This document shows, piece by piece, positions 35,301 to 46,200 of a stretch of DNA of 64,000 nt. The position numbers and the translations under genes are program-made. Within the stretch, counting starts at the first letter, position 1. Every line of letters begins with the position of its first letter. The notes under the pieces are model-generated. The model had not been told where the DNA came from and ran no database searches. It saw only the letters and a list, made by a program, of their open reading frames with translations. This stretch comes from Biscogniauxia marginata (lineage: Eukaryota; Ascomycota; Sordariomycetes; Xylariales; Xylariaceae), in the NCBI GenBank assembly GCA_022695795.1, contig MU404093.1:269159-333158 (forward strand). The letters run 5' to 3'.

Positions 35301-38300
35301 GCGTAAGCCGCATGGAATCTTTGATAGCCAACGGTATTTGCGACGAAAAAATATCAAGGTCCCATTCAACTTTAGAGGTCAGCGGTCGCAGAACTTGGTC
35401 ATCAGTAGGTCGAGGCACAGCTATTGCGAAGAAGTTCTCAATGTCGACAACCGGCGTTGATTCTTCCCCGTGTCCATTTAGAACGGAGATGTTGGATGTA
35501 AAGCCTCGTCCATTTAATTTCAGACATTCCGTTAGAGCAAGTAGCTTCTCTCTAGGTTGACTGTTGAGGCCTGCCCGCACCGACATAGAACTGATAGAAC
35601 GGGGGACCACAAGTGAGCTTTGCCGTATCTTTTTGGGAAAGCTGCTGTACGCGGCCACAATGATAGAGTCCAGCGTTGTTGGGTGGATGATATATCTATG
35701 GCTCTCCGAAGCGACGTCGGGGATGGAAATCCTAGCGATGGCCTTTTTTCTTGCGAATTGGATATCCGTCAAGTTTCGGAACGCCTGACCATGGTAGAAC
35801 CCCATTTCCCGCATGTTAGAATACAGGCGATCGGGCTCTATCTGATGGGCCTCGAGACCTGGGATGAAGAATGCATTAGCGGAGACAGTCCGCTCGCCTA
35901 CTTCTGTTGTTGAGTCGCTTTCAGCTGCCACATAACCTTTGCAGTTCACCATCCAGCTGTCTCCTGCACTCATACAAGAAACCGTAAATTCGTACCAATT
36001 GGCGTGACTAGGTCGCATACTAAGCTGAATCTCGACGCCGCTTGACCCATCTGGAATTGTCAAAGCATTCAAAATTTCTATGTCCTGAAGATTATAACAG
36101 GTAATCAGCCTGTTTGAGCCCTCTAGCAGGCGTGTTGCCTCTATAGCCATGGCAATGTAACCAGCTCCAGGAAGTACTGGGCCACCCTCGACTTGGTGAT
36201 CCGCTAACCAAGATATGTCAGCGAGACGCAAGAAATTCCTCCATACAGGAGAAAGTCCGTTGTCTCCGGGAAGTATACTTCCAAGTAGCTCATGAGGCTC
36301 GAATCTCTTCTGGCGGATTTGCTTGTTCACCCTAGATTCAACCCAGTAGCGTTGCGTGTGGTTCCACGCATAACTAGGGAGGTCGCTGATAAAGGTAGTC
36401 TTATCACCCAAGGGAGAGTTGATAGCTGGCAGGCAGACATGATACCCCCTGTTGATTAGCTCACAGGCTAGTGTTTGCATTGTCTCAACGGCGTCGAGCC
36501 CTCTTTGAAGGCACGATGCATAGGGCAAGTCCTTGCCTTTAGCCTTGAGAATTTGACGGATAGGACCAGACAGCGTGCCATGGGGCCCAACCTCGATAAC
36601 CATATCGATGTCGAGTGTGTCATTCTCGGCGAAGCACATCTTCTTAAATGCCTGACTGAACAGAACAGGGCTTGTTAAGTTACGTACCCAGTGTTCCGGA
36701 GCAAGAGCCTTGCATGAATTGATGATTTCACCCGTTACCGGAGATGCGTACCGTAACATTGGTTCACTCTTTTTCTCATCACTCGGCTGAGTGGGTAGGA
36801 TGGTTTGGAGACTAGTTGTATAGTCTTGTGCTAAGCACATCATGTGGTGGGAGTGGTACGCAAGAGGTACCTTGAGTTTTCGTGCAAATATGCTATCTGC
36901 TTGCAGCCGCTTTTCGACTATTTCAAGCGCTTCTATGTCACCGGAAAGGGTGACGCTTCCAGGTGAGTTGACGCAGGCTACAACAACACGACCCCCCGGT
37001 GTGTCTATGAGATATTTTGCGATCTCCTCGGAACCTAGTCCAGCAGCTATCATGCCACCGGATAGCAGCTTTAGGGGTTCGCTCTGCAGCGCAAGATGAC
37101 CGCGATAGAATGCAACACCGAGAGCTTCTGTAAAGGATAGAGCTCCAAAGACATACCCTGCAGCTATTTCCCCACTGGAATGACTGGTCACGGCGGCAGG
37201 GATGATACCCCAGGATTTGAGAAGGTCAACTAAGCACAATTGCAGAGCCACAGTGATTGGCTGGCTCAGGTTAACCTCAGCAATGCGCGTCGTCTCGGAG
37301 TCGCGCATTAGTTCGTCTAAGTAGTATTAGATACGTAGTTGCTAGAAAGAAATGTCGGAGAGGGAGATGACGAACCGTACAAAGACCAGGTCGCGCCATA
37401 GCCCTTCAGAATTTCGTCGGCTTTATGGACAGCCAAAGCGTACACGGGATAAATGGAGATCAGATCTCGGCCCATTGCATGCCATTGAGATCCCTGGCCG
37501 TTAAAAACGAAGCCCAGTCGGGGAACTTTAGCCGGAACGTGAGTTGTCTTGAGCGAGGGCGCCTCTAGCCGATCTGCTAGTTCGGCCATGCTGCTCGCAC
37601 GAATTGTCGCCATATAGGGTAGCCTCGAACGTCTCTCCGACAGGGTGAACGCCAGGTCACCCAAAGCTTCAGCTCCAAGTGATACCCGAATATGTGTTGC
37701 AAGATTTACGGCATTCCCCTTCAACGCCACAGCATCTTTTGCGCTTAGAATGTAAATGCGAGATTGCCCAATGTTGACAGATAAGGTGGTCCCATTCGAC
37801 TTCCCACTTACTTCTGGAGCCCTTTCGAGGATAACGTGTGAGTTTGTACCTCCATAGCCATAGTTGTTCACCGAAGCGCGAAGCGACTTGTCTCTGGGCC
37901 ATGGCATGAGAGTGGTTGGAACCTGTAAATAATACGTCAAAACTCCAAATGTTAATTTTGGCATAACGGAATTCCACGCACCTTAAGATTCCATTCATCT
38001 AATGGTATTTTTGGATTAGGCATCTCGTAATTCATATTCTGCGGTATCTTTCTATTCTTTAAAGCCCAGATAGTCTTGATGATACCCGCAAGCCCGCTTG
38101 CCGATTCTGTATGACCGACATTTGTTTTCACCGAGCCAACTACAACAGGATCCCCTGCTATACGACTTCTACCAAATGTCTTAGCTAATGCTTCAGCTTC
38201 GATAAGATCACCAGTCGGCGTTCCTGTCATGTGGGCCTCGACGTAGCCAGTGTCTGCAATATCAAGGCCAGCTCGTTTGTAGCACTGCTCTATCAACTTA

Positions 38301-39622
38301 ACCTGGGCTTCTAAGGATGGGGATGTTATTGATGTCGTTTTTCCATCCTGGTTTAGACCACTTTCTCGTATAACCGCGTGAACATGATCTCCATCTCGGA
38401 TTGCTGCTTCCAAGGACTTGAGGATAAGAGTCGCCGTCTAAAGGTTCTCTCCGTTAGAATTCTGATATACAGCATGTGTATTGAATAATAGGCACCACAA
38501 ATTTGACTTGTGTAACTTACACCTTCTCCCCTTCCATAACCCTGAGCGCGACTATCCCATGCGTAACATTTACCATCAGCACCAACCATACTGTCTTTCC
38601 TTTAGTATGAATGTTTCACTTTAACTAAAAGTAGCATCTCACCTCAAACTAGACATTGCAATATAAAGATCTGGGCTCAATATGGCGGTGCTAGCCGCGA
38701 TTATGGATATTTCTGATTCCCCCAAGGCGATGCCGCGACATCCTTGATGGAGGCACACCAAGCCGGACGAGCAACCCGTGTCAATGGACATGCTGGGCCC
38801 CTGTAAATCGTAAAAGTGTGATATACGGTTGGACAGCATAGCTGTGCCATTTCCAGTGAGGAAGGCAGCTGGGAGACACTCGGGGTCGCGCGTTTGAAGT
38901 TCATGATAATCTTTGCCGTAGCATCCTGTGTAGACAGATGTGTCCGAGCCTGCTAGGTTTTCCGCCGGAATGCCAGCTGCATAAGATGATTAGAGACATG
39001 GTAATAATAATAAAAGAGGGATAAGTGGAGCTTTATGAGGGCAATTATTACCGTCTTCCATAGCTTCATAGACGCATTCCAATAACCATCTCAGCTGAGG
39101 GTCCATCGCCTAAGTATCGTTAGCTCCACTCTATAATCCTCAAGTATTGCCTAAAAGACTCACATTAGCTACATCGGCTGATAGGTTGAAGAAGGCAGCA
39201 TCAAAAAGAGCGACATCTTGGTCAAGAAAGTAGCCACCGACGGCATGGTTCTTTGGACTCAAGTCAGAACATTGGTATTATGGTACTTCGTTTGCTTCTG
39301 AGCTAGACTCGGCTCTCTGCTCACTTACACGACCTGGCCTCTCCTTGTCTGGGTGATAGAAAGACTTGACGTCGAATCGATCCTGGGGAATGGGAGACCA
39401 AGCTGAATGGCCCTCCGCACACATCCCCCATAGCTTCGAGGGGCTCGTCGCGGACCCGGAAAACCTGCAGCTCACGCCTATGATTGCAATAGGGTTGGAT
39501 AGGGATTTAATTTTATTGGGAATAGAATTGACATTTGAAAATGTGTGTGGCAAAATGCCATGGTCGTTTCCCAGAGGCGACGAGGTGTCGCCAGTTTTCA
39601 GCGACTTTGTAACCATGTTCAC
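32398..39622 (-). CDS. Reducing type I polyketide synthase KS-AT-DH-CMeT-psiKR-KR-ACP, no ER (10 exons)
   Basis: Exons 39622-39329, 39250-39164, 39109-39052, 38976-38643, 38590-38521, 38437-37982, 37922-37376, 37316-33733, 33686-33357 and 33270-32398 give 2210 aa with all phases closed. Ketosynthase: C215 in DTGCSS, H350 in EAHMTGT (Met where Gly is usual), H390 in NVGHTE. Acyltransferase: active serine 662 in SHSSGE (Ser replaces the first Gly of GHSxG). Dehydratase: H989 in ADHQVEGG and D1165 in HPTTLD. C-methyltransferase: SAM motif LEIGAGAG at 1443-1450. A structural psiKR ends near residue 1810 (PRVYPD). Ketoreductase: GGMGGIG at 1834-1840 and Y1974 in ANYTAG. Acyl carrier: S2161 in GVDSL. 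No enoylreductase lies between psiKR and KR (only about 22 residues), and there is no thioesterase. Expected product: a C-methylated, partly unsaturated polyketide chain released by another enzyme. Confidence 0.95.
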
Positions 39623-40745
39623 CGTTATAGTATCTTATGATTCATCCCCTATGCTCTAATCGATGGTTAATGGCTTGAAGTAAAAAGGTAATTATATTAC
39701 ATATTAGAGAGGTGCTTTCCATGATATCTGTATTATCCTAAGATTATAGATTCCTAGAAGCTTCATGGGTATTGCACATCAGCTAGCCACATTTCAAGCC
39801 CCCGTGAGAAATGAAGCCCGAGTTTCTCAATGGGAAACATGATTGAATTTGCCATACTGGAGCAACAGAGTGAACTGAGGAATTTGATATAAAGTGGGAG
39901 TTAAAATGGCTCATATTGTTTTTGGCTAAGACACGTAGTAGACTCTTAAGTTAACTCCCATTTGACTCCTTTTTTCTATCCAATAGGCTGGGGTCAGGGG
40001 TTGACTAATTACAAGATGGCCCATACTAAGTTAGCTTTGCTGAAATAGACAGCTATGTGTACTGACCGTGCAGGTGTTTAGAGTTGAGGCAATTGAATAG
40101 AGCAAACGAGTGAAATTCTGACTGGGATGGACTGCGTATCCTCCCGCAAAGATCCATGCATATGTGTAACGCACATAGTTCATTAACGTATCACATGCAA
40201 ACGTATTCACATTCAAGACACAATGGTTAGCAGTGGTAAGAAATTAGACCAGCGCTTATCTTTAGTTGTTTAGAGTAGTGAAGCCCGGGATCGAGATGTT
40301 TTTCATCAGAAACTGGAAAGCTGCTCTGATCAGACACGAAGATCCACTGCAATGGCTAGGTATCAACCGTCTGGTTTTGTGGTACAATTTAAAAAGTCCA
40401 GGCCATTAATAAAAGATATTTGTATCTTATTGTCACATGCTCTCAGCCTGATGTAAATACTGTTAGTAACCGAAGACCAGCCATTCAAAAGGCCCACATA
40501 ACCCCAAGCACTTCAACGGAAGAGAAAATATATGCACAGGGTTATTAAAACCATGAATATGGAATAAGAGCTTTCACGAAGGCTATAGACGGCTGAAGAA
40601 TTCAATAATGTCAACGAATAAGTCTTAATACATATCATATCGATAAACCTTTACTAGCCTTGAATGCGCGAATAAGTCTGCTCCGTGGTACAATATATGC
40701 TCAGCGACTACCTAATTATAGACGGCAGCCAGTCTCATCCCATCC
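39623..40745. other. PKS upstream / acyltransferase downstream region
   Basis: Presumed PKS promoter. No gene, repeat or RNA recognised. Confidence 0.55.
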
Positions 40746-42203
40746 TTATAGTGGTAAGCAGAATCGCCCAAACTCCTTATCCTGGAGCAAGCGCTCCATT
40801 TCTTCCTCGTAGAGATTCATGGCAATCTCGATACCCCCCTGAATCCTCTGTGGCAATATAAATGAGACCCGAGCATGGTCATTGAAGTGTCCCATGAAGC
40901 AACGGACGGCCTCTGTGCGCCCGCCATTTGCAAACTTCTCACTGCCAAAGACAATGGCGTCAACAGGGAAAAGTAACAAATTGGAGATAAGCATGTCTAC
41001 GCCGTTCATGAACCGGAAGCGCGGCCTCAGTAAGTCGTAGTCCGGTACACTCCGGATCAGTGAATAGGCGTCATAGAGGACGGTGCTGCTGACCTGACTA
41101 GCACCCACGCGGATGGCCTGCGCAACGTGACCCAGAGGCACCGACGAGTCAAGTAGATCCGACAGAGGCAGTTCCGCTTGGTTGTAGAAGGTAATATTGC
41201 CTAAATAGCTAGGCGGCACGGCTTGGGAAAAGTCGGTCCGCCCGTCGATCGCCGACTCGAGTACCGATGTATCCGAGATCGTGCCATCGAAATCGGCCGC
41301 ACGTGCCCGTACTAGGCCTCGCCACATCAGTGCTGTCACTATGTCGTTACTTGAGAGTACATTAACGCCGACTGCTGCGTCACATTCCTTGCGGAGAGTC
41401 GCCTGGCTGGCGGAGGATATGTAGAAGGCTCGGTTGGTCGGTCTTCGCCCCGAGCTCTGCTTGTTGACTTTGTTTCGCTCGTTGGCTGCTTCTTCTGCCA
41501 CTGCAGCCTCCACGGAACTTACTTGCCGGAGGCCAACTAGGCCTCTCATCCAGGGGTCTGCATCATCAGGTATACGCTCTAGGCTTTCCTGATTCCAGAC
41601 CCTATCGAGAAGGCTGCGGTCCGAGCTCTCCGAAGGAAGGTCGTCGAACGTAAAGCCTAGATCATGCAAGCTTCTACAATGATCGGCCCATAGCTTCATC
41701 GTGGTAACCATGCCAGTACCGTCGATTGCCGCGTGGCAAGTGGACATACACAGAATAAAGCCTCCCGAGATGAAGTTGGCCTGGGCCACAAACACGTCGC
41801 AACCGGCATCTAGATCACCCTCGACAGGGACTGATAATAAATCCTCTTCGTCAAATACATCGCTGGGGAATCCCATTTCCTTCAGCTCGGCATAGGTGAA
41901 TTCCGAATTAAGCTCATTGTACAACAGCTGATGTGGCAAGGGTCCGCCCTCGGTCACCGACTGGTAGCGGATTTCACGCTGCCCGGGTCGCCAGCCACTT
42001 GTTCCAGGCGCCTGATTGTAGACCTTGCCACTGAGCCAGGGAATTTTGTAGAAGGCCTTCCTCAAGCCTCTGGATAGGTCTTTAAATACATCTTTGGGTA
42101 CGGCGTCAGATTTGAGTGGGAAATAAAAGCATAGATTGAGATAATTAGGTTTGTGTAGATGGTCCATGGGAGTGAGTGGTACATGGGTCAGTTTCAGAGC
42201 CAT
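40746..42203 (-). CDS. Tri101/BAHD-like acyltransferase
   Basis: Single-exon gene of 485 aa in the PF02458-type transferase family, to which trichothecene 3-O-acetyltransferase belongs. These enzymes move an acyl group from CoA, or in some pathways from a carrier protein, to a hydroxyl or amine. The catalytic HxxxD is present as HAAID (H157, D161). The second family motif near the C-terminus, normally DFGWG, is degenerate (VFGSEKF, about residue 415), still followed by the NGG and HARVSF blocks. It is co-directional with the PKS and 1.1 kb upstream of it. Since the PKS has no thioesterase, this enzyme is the best candidate in the window for product release or for acylating a hydroxyl (for example a sugar); that is inference. 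No signal peptide, so cytosolic. Confidence 0.9.
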   Translation of the reverse strand: MALKLTHVPLTPMDHLHKPNYLNLCFYFPLKSDAVPKDVFKDLSRGLRKAFYKIPWLSGKVYNQAPGTSGWRPGQREIRYQSVTEGGPLPHQLLYNELNSEFTYAELKEMGFPSDVFDEEDLLSVPVEGDLDAGCDVFVAQANFISGGFILCMSTCHAAIDGTGMVTTMKLWADHCRSLHDLGFTFDDLPSESSDRSLLDRVWNQESLERIPDDADPWMRGLVGLRQVSSVEAAVAEEAANERNKVNKQSSGRRPTNRAFYISSASQATLRKECDAAVGVNVLSSNDIVTALMWRGLVRARAADFDGTISDTSVLESAIDGRTDFSQAVPPSYLGNITFYNQAELPLSDLLDSSVPLGHVAQAIRVGASQVSSTVLYDAYSLIRSVPDYDLLRPRFRFMNGVDMLISNLLLFPVDAIVFGSEKFANGGRTEAVRCFMGHFNDHARVSFILPQRIQGGIEIAMNLYEEEMERLLQDKEFGRFCLPL

Positions 42204-42747
42204 TATGAACTATCTTTGGCATATTTGCTAATAAAAAAAGCTGCTCATGTAGATGTTAACATTACTATCCAGATAGATATACTATGCCTTATTCATAGAG
42301 CCTAAGCAGCTCTATCTCACATGTTCGCCGAGAATAATATGTCTGGATTGTGGAGTCAATTTGGAGTTAGCAGTAAACTAGGCTCTTGAGTCACTTATTA
42401 GTTACTTACAAAGCCACTGAATGTAGGCTAACAGGTCTAATAGGTATATTACGAATCGTTATTAGAAACTCTGCGGGTAGTGCCGCATAGCCGCCTAGGT
42501 GGCGCTCAATATCTGTTGGACAACTTCCCGATATCAATCGAGAACCCCAAGTCAAAAGCCATGTCTTATCCTGATCCAATAACCGCAGTGAAGTGCGCCA
42601 GGGTATCTTGAGATGTATGTTTTCTGAAAGTGTTAGACTCGGAATTGCACGTCGAGCGGATCTAACGAATCTGATGTACCTTCCGTCAGTCCGATCAACA
42701 GCTTATTTTACATTTTTTTTTTTCAATTCTTTCAGTTTCATGGTGCA
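42204..42747. other. Acyltransferase upstream region
   Basis: Presumed promoter of the acyltransferase, ending at the insertion site of element C. No gene recognised. Confidence 0.5.
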
Positions 42748-43202
42748 TGTTACGACCCAACAAGGGTAAAGAGAATTTAAGTGGTCATGTGATCTGAGGT
42801 CACATGACTCCAGAAGGAATTCTCTGTTGTTCTCCTGAGAATTAGGGAGAATGCCAAGATTCTCTGTTATTCTCCTGAGAATTAAGGAGAATGCTAAGAT
42901 TCTCTATTATTCTCCTAAGAATTAGGGAGAATATGGGTATGACTCCTTATAAAGGATGAAATATAAGTAAATTAGAATTTCCTACATATCTAGTTATTCT
43001 TTTTAGTTCCTTAACTATTAATTTAAGATTATAATCACTTTTTAATACTATAAAGAGAGTACTTTAAAACCTCTTTAACGAATAAAATATTATGAATCAT
43101 TTAAACTAATTTTAACTTATTATTACTTTTAAATTAAGAAAACCTAGTACGTATTCACTTGTAAAGTTAATTAATTCAGAACATATAAAGAGATTCGTTA
43201 TA
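42748..43202 (+). repeat. Element C, 5' LTR
   Basis: 455 bp with three copies of the roughly 40-bp GAGAAT..ATTCTC unit. The inverted pair GTCATGTGA / TCACATGAC lies near its start. Confidence 0.93.
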
Positions 43203-43239
43203 TTTTAATAGCTTTTTAATTAATGCTTGATATTGGTTT

Positions 43240-46200
43240 AAAAGAAGGGACTTTCGGTCGAACCGTCCTAGGACAAGCATGCTCCTTAAAACTAAAAGAT
43301 AATAAGAAAAGAAATAAGTAAAAAAATAATAATTAATAAGCTTTTAAACGAAAGCTTTAAATTTTTTTATAATATAATAAAAAGGTTTAAAAGAATTAAC
43401 ATAAAAATTAATTATAATTATAATTAAAAAAGAGCCTTAAAAGGACACCTTAAAAGCTTAGCAAGAAAAATCATTTAAGGAAGAAGAAAAAGAGAAAGAA
43501 GAAACGCCTAAAAAAGAAAATAAATAAGTAAGATAATCTTTATCTTTTAAAAACAAATAACTAAAACCACTTTTAAACAATAATAACCCTAATAACTTAA
43601 ACGACGAAAACAATATAACGACCTTTAATATAAAAGGTTTTAAACTAATTATACTTAATAAATATAATAAGTCGAGCGATTTAAAGGGATTTTTAATCTA
43701 AGCCGGAACTTACTTACGATTTTATTATAAAATAATTACTACTAAAAAATAATTACTACTAAAAAATAATTACTACTAAAAAATAATTACTACTAAAAAA
43801 TAATTACTATTAAAAAATAATTACTACTAAAAAATAATTACTACTAAAAAATAATTACTACTAAAAAATAATTACTACTAAAAAATAAAAGGTTTTTACG
43901 GTATTTTAACTCCTCGTCGAAACTGCCTTAACCTGGTTTTAACTAATGTTAAAAGATTATTTAGAAAACGGATTAAACGCTTAAGGAGACACAAAAAAGG
44001 TTTTTAAGGATTATAAAGAGTTTAAAAAACAACTTAGGTCTATATTTGGTAATTTAATTCTTAAATAATAAACCGAAGCTTAACTTTATAAACTACGACA
44101 AGATAAAAAGGCTTTAAATTACGCTATTAAGTTTAAGAAACTCGCAAGCTAGTTATAACTACTTATTAAAAGTTTATATTACTTGTTTTATTAAGAACTA
44201 AAAAACCATATAAAGAATAAGCTATATAAAATAAACCTATATAAAGAAAAGAACCTAGGAAAGTTTAATAACTACGTTATAATGGTAATTACTATTAATA
44301 ACGAAAACTTCGAACGGTACTTTAAAAAGAAAAAAACGGTATAACGAAAAAATGGCGATTAGTTAAAAAGAGGAAATCATAAAAGTGATACCAAAACTAA
44401 GAAAAGCATTAAAACCAAGTTAAACCCCATTAAAATTAACGTTATTTAAAAGGAGTAAAAGAAACGAGATAAATCAACTATTAAGTGTTTTAACTGCAAA
44501 AAAAAAGGACATTATAAAAACGAGTGCCGAAGTCCTAAGAAATAGGAACTAAGAATAAGAGGAATTCCTTAACTTGAAAAAAGAACTTTTAAAGTAAAGG
44601 TTTATTTTAAAAACAACAAAGAAATAAACTAAGTGTTTATTATTACTATTATTAAGGCAAATAAAAACGAGGAGGTCTATAAAAAAAATCTGTAAATATT
44701 ATTAAGTTAACCATAAAAACTATTTAAAGAATAATTACTTATACCTAAGATATTTTACACTAAAATAAGCCAAATAAGGATATAACAAAAACGAACTACC
44801 GTATAAGTATAATAATTATAAACTAAAATACGACTTAAAAATTAAGTTAAACTATAATAAGTTACATTAAAGCCATTATAATAACGATAAATGTAAAACC
44901 TACTAAGGAAAAAGCCAACATAATAACTTAAACTAGAGGTTTTATATAAATGATAATTACGGTGTCTATTAAAGCTTAAAAAAATATATCGTTATATTAA
45001 AGCTTTTACATTAACGACGCTTATTAAATACATAAAAGTTTTAAGGATAAAGCTAATTACTATTCTTAAAAACTAGAAAGTAATAACACGAAAAAAAATA
45101 AGTGTATTTATAATAACGTCTCACAATAACCACATTATTTTAAAATATATTATCTTCACTCAAGTTCCGAAAGAAGTAACGAAGTAATTACTAAAGATTA
45201 TATGTGTTACACCTCAATACTATGTAACGTACACGACTTACTCGAAGCGGGTTTCAAAAAAAACGAAGTTAAGAACGAATTATAGGAATTATAAAAGGGA
45301 TTATATTTTCTATAATAGCTCGAAAAACGAGCTAAGTATAACACTAGTTTATTCGGCTTAATAGGAAAGTACTTAATAAAATAATAAGCAAAAATACGTG
45401 TAATTAAACTAAGTTATAAACGAATTATTAAAACATACCTTAAAAAAAAAGGAAAATTTCTAGAAATTAATATAAACCTATAAGGAAATATTGAATTACT
45501 TTTAATAAACAAACTTAAGAATTATGTATTTTATTTAAAAATAATTTAAAACCTTAAGAAATTTCAAGTTAACAAAAAAATAAATTTAAGTTATAAAAAG
45601 GCCCTCGAAAAAGAATTAAAGTTTTAATGTGCAAGGTTTTATATAAAAGATAAACCTTTTACCTTTTACTACGTAAAAAACAATTAAAGAAACTATTTAA
45701 ATAATGATTGCTAAAAACACGCTCTTATGAAAACCTAAGAATAAAAAGACATCCAAGCTATAATAACTTAAAGAAACCCAAAAAAGAAAAAGCGTGGAAA
45801 ACCAAAAAACGGCAGAGGCTCTCGTTAATAAGGCAGCAAGAAGTTATAAACAGTAAATCCTTATATAAAGTCCAGTCAAGACTTGATAATATTATTATAA
45901 CTAGAGTTAAATATAATAAAAGAAAGTATAAAGCCTTTATAAACTTAAAAGCAAATAAAAACTATATTTTAATCGAGATAACTTAAAAAGACAAAATACT
46001 ATAAATATATAAACAAAATTCATATTAATTACAGAACTTCAAAAAATACATGTTTAATTATAAAAATAATAGAGTATTAAGAAAGATAACCCCTCTTTTA
46101 ATAACCATTTAAAGACATCTTAAATAAATCATTTTTAACATTATATATATATTAAGTCACGACATAATACTAAAAATGAATTAACTTAAAAGAAGTAATT

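Noticed and set aside
43731..43887. CRISPR-like regular repeat
   Set aside because: Units are directly adjacent without spacers, in a eukaryotic retrotransposon; it is a simple tandem expansion.
45708..45986. 92-codon open frame in element C
   Set aside because: It is the RIP-altered protease region of pol, not a separate gene.
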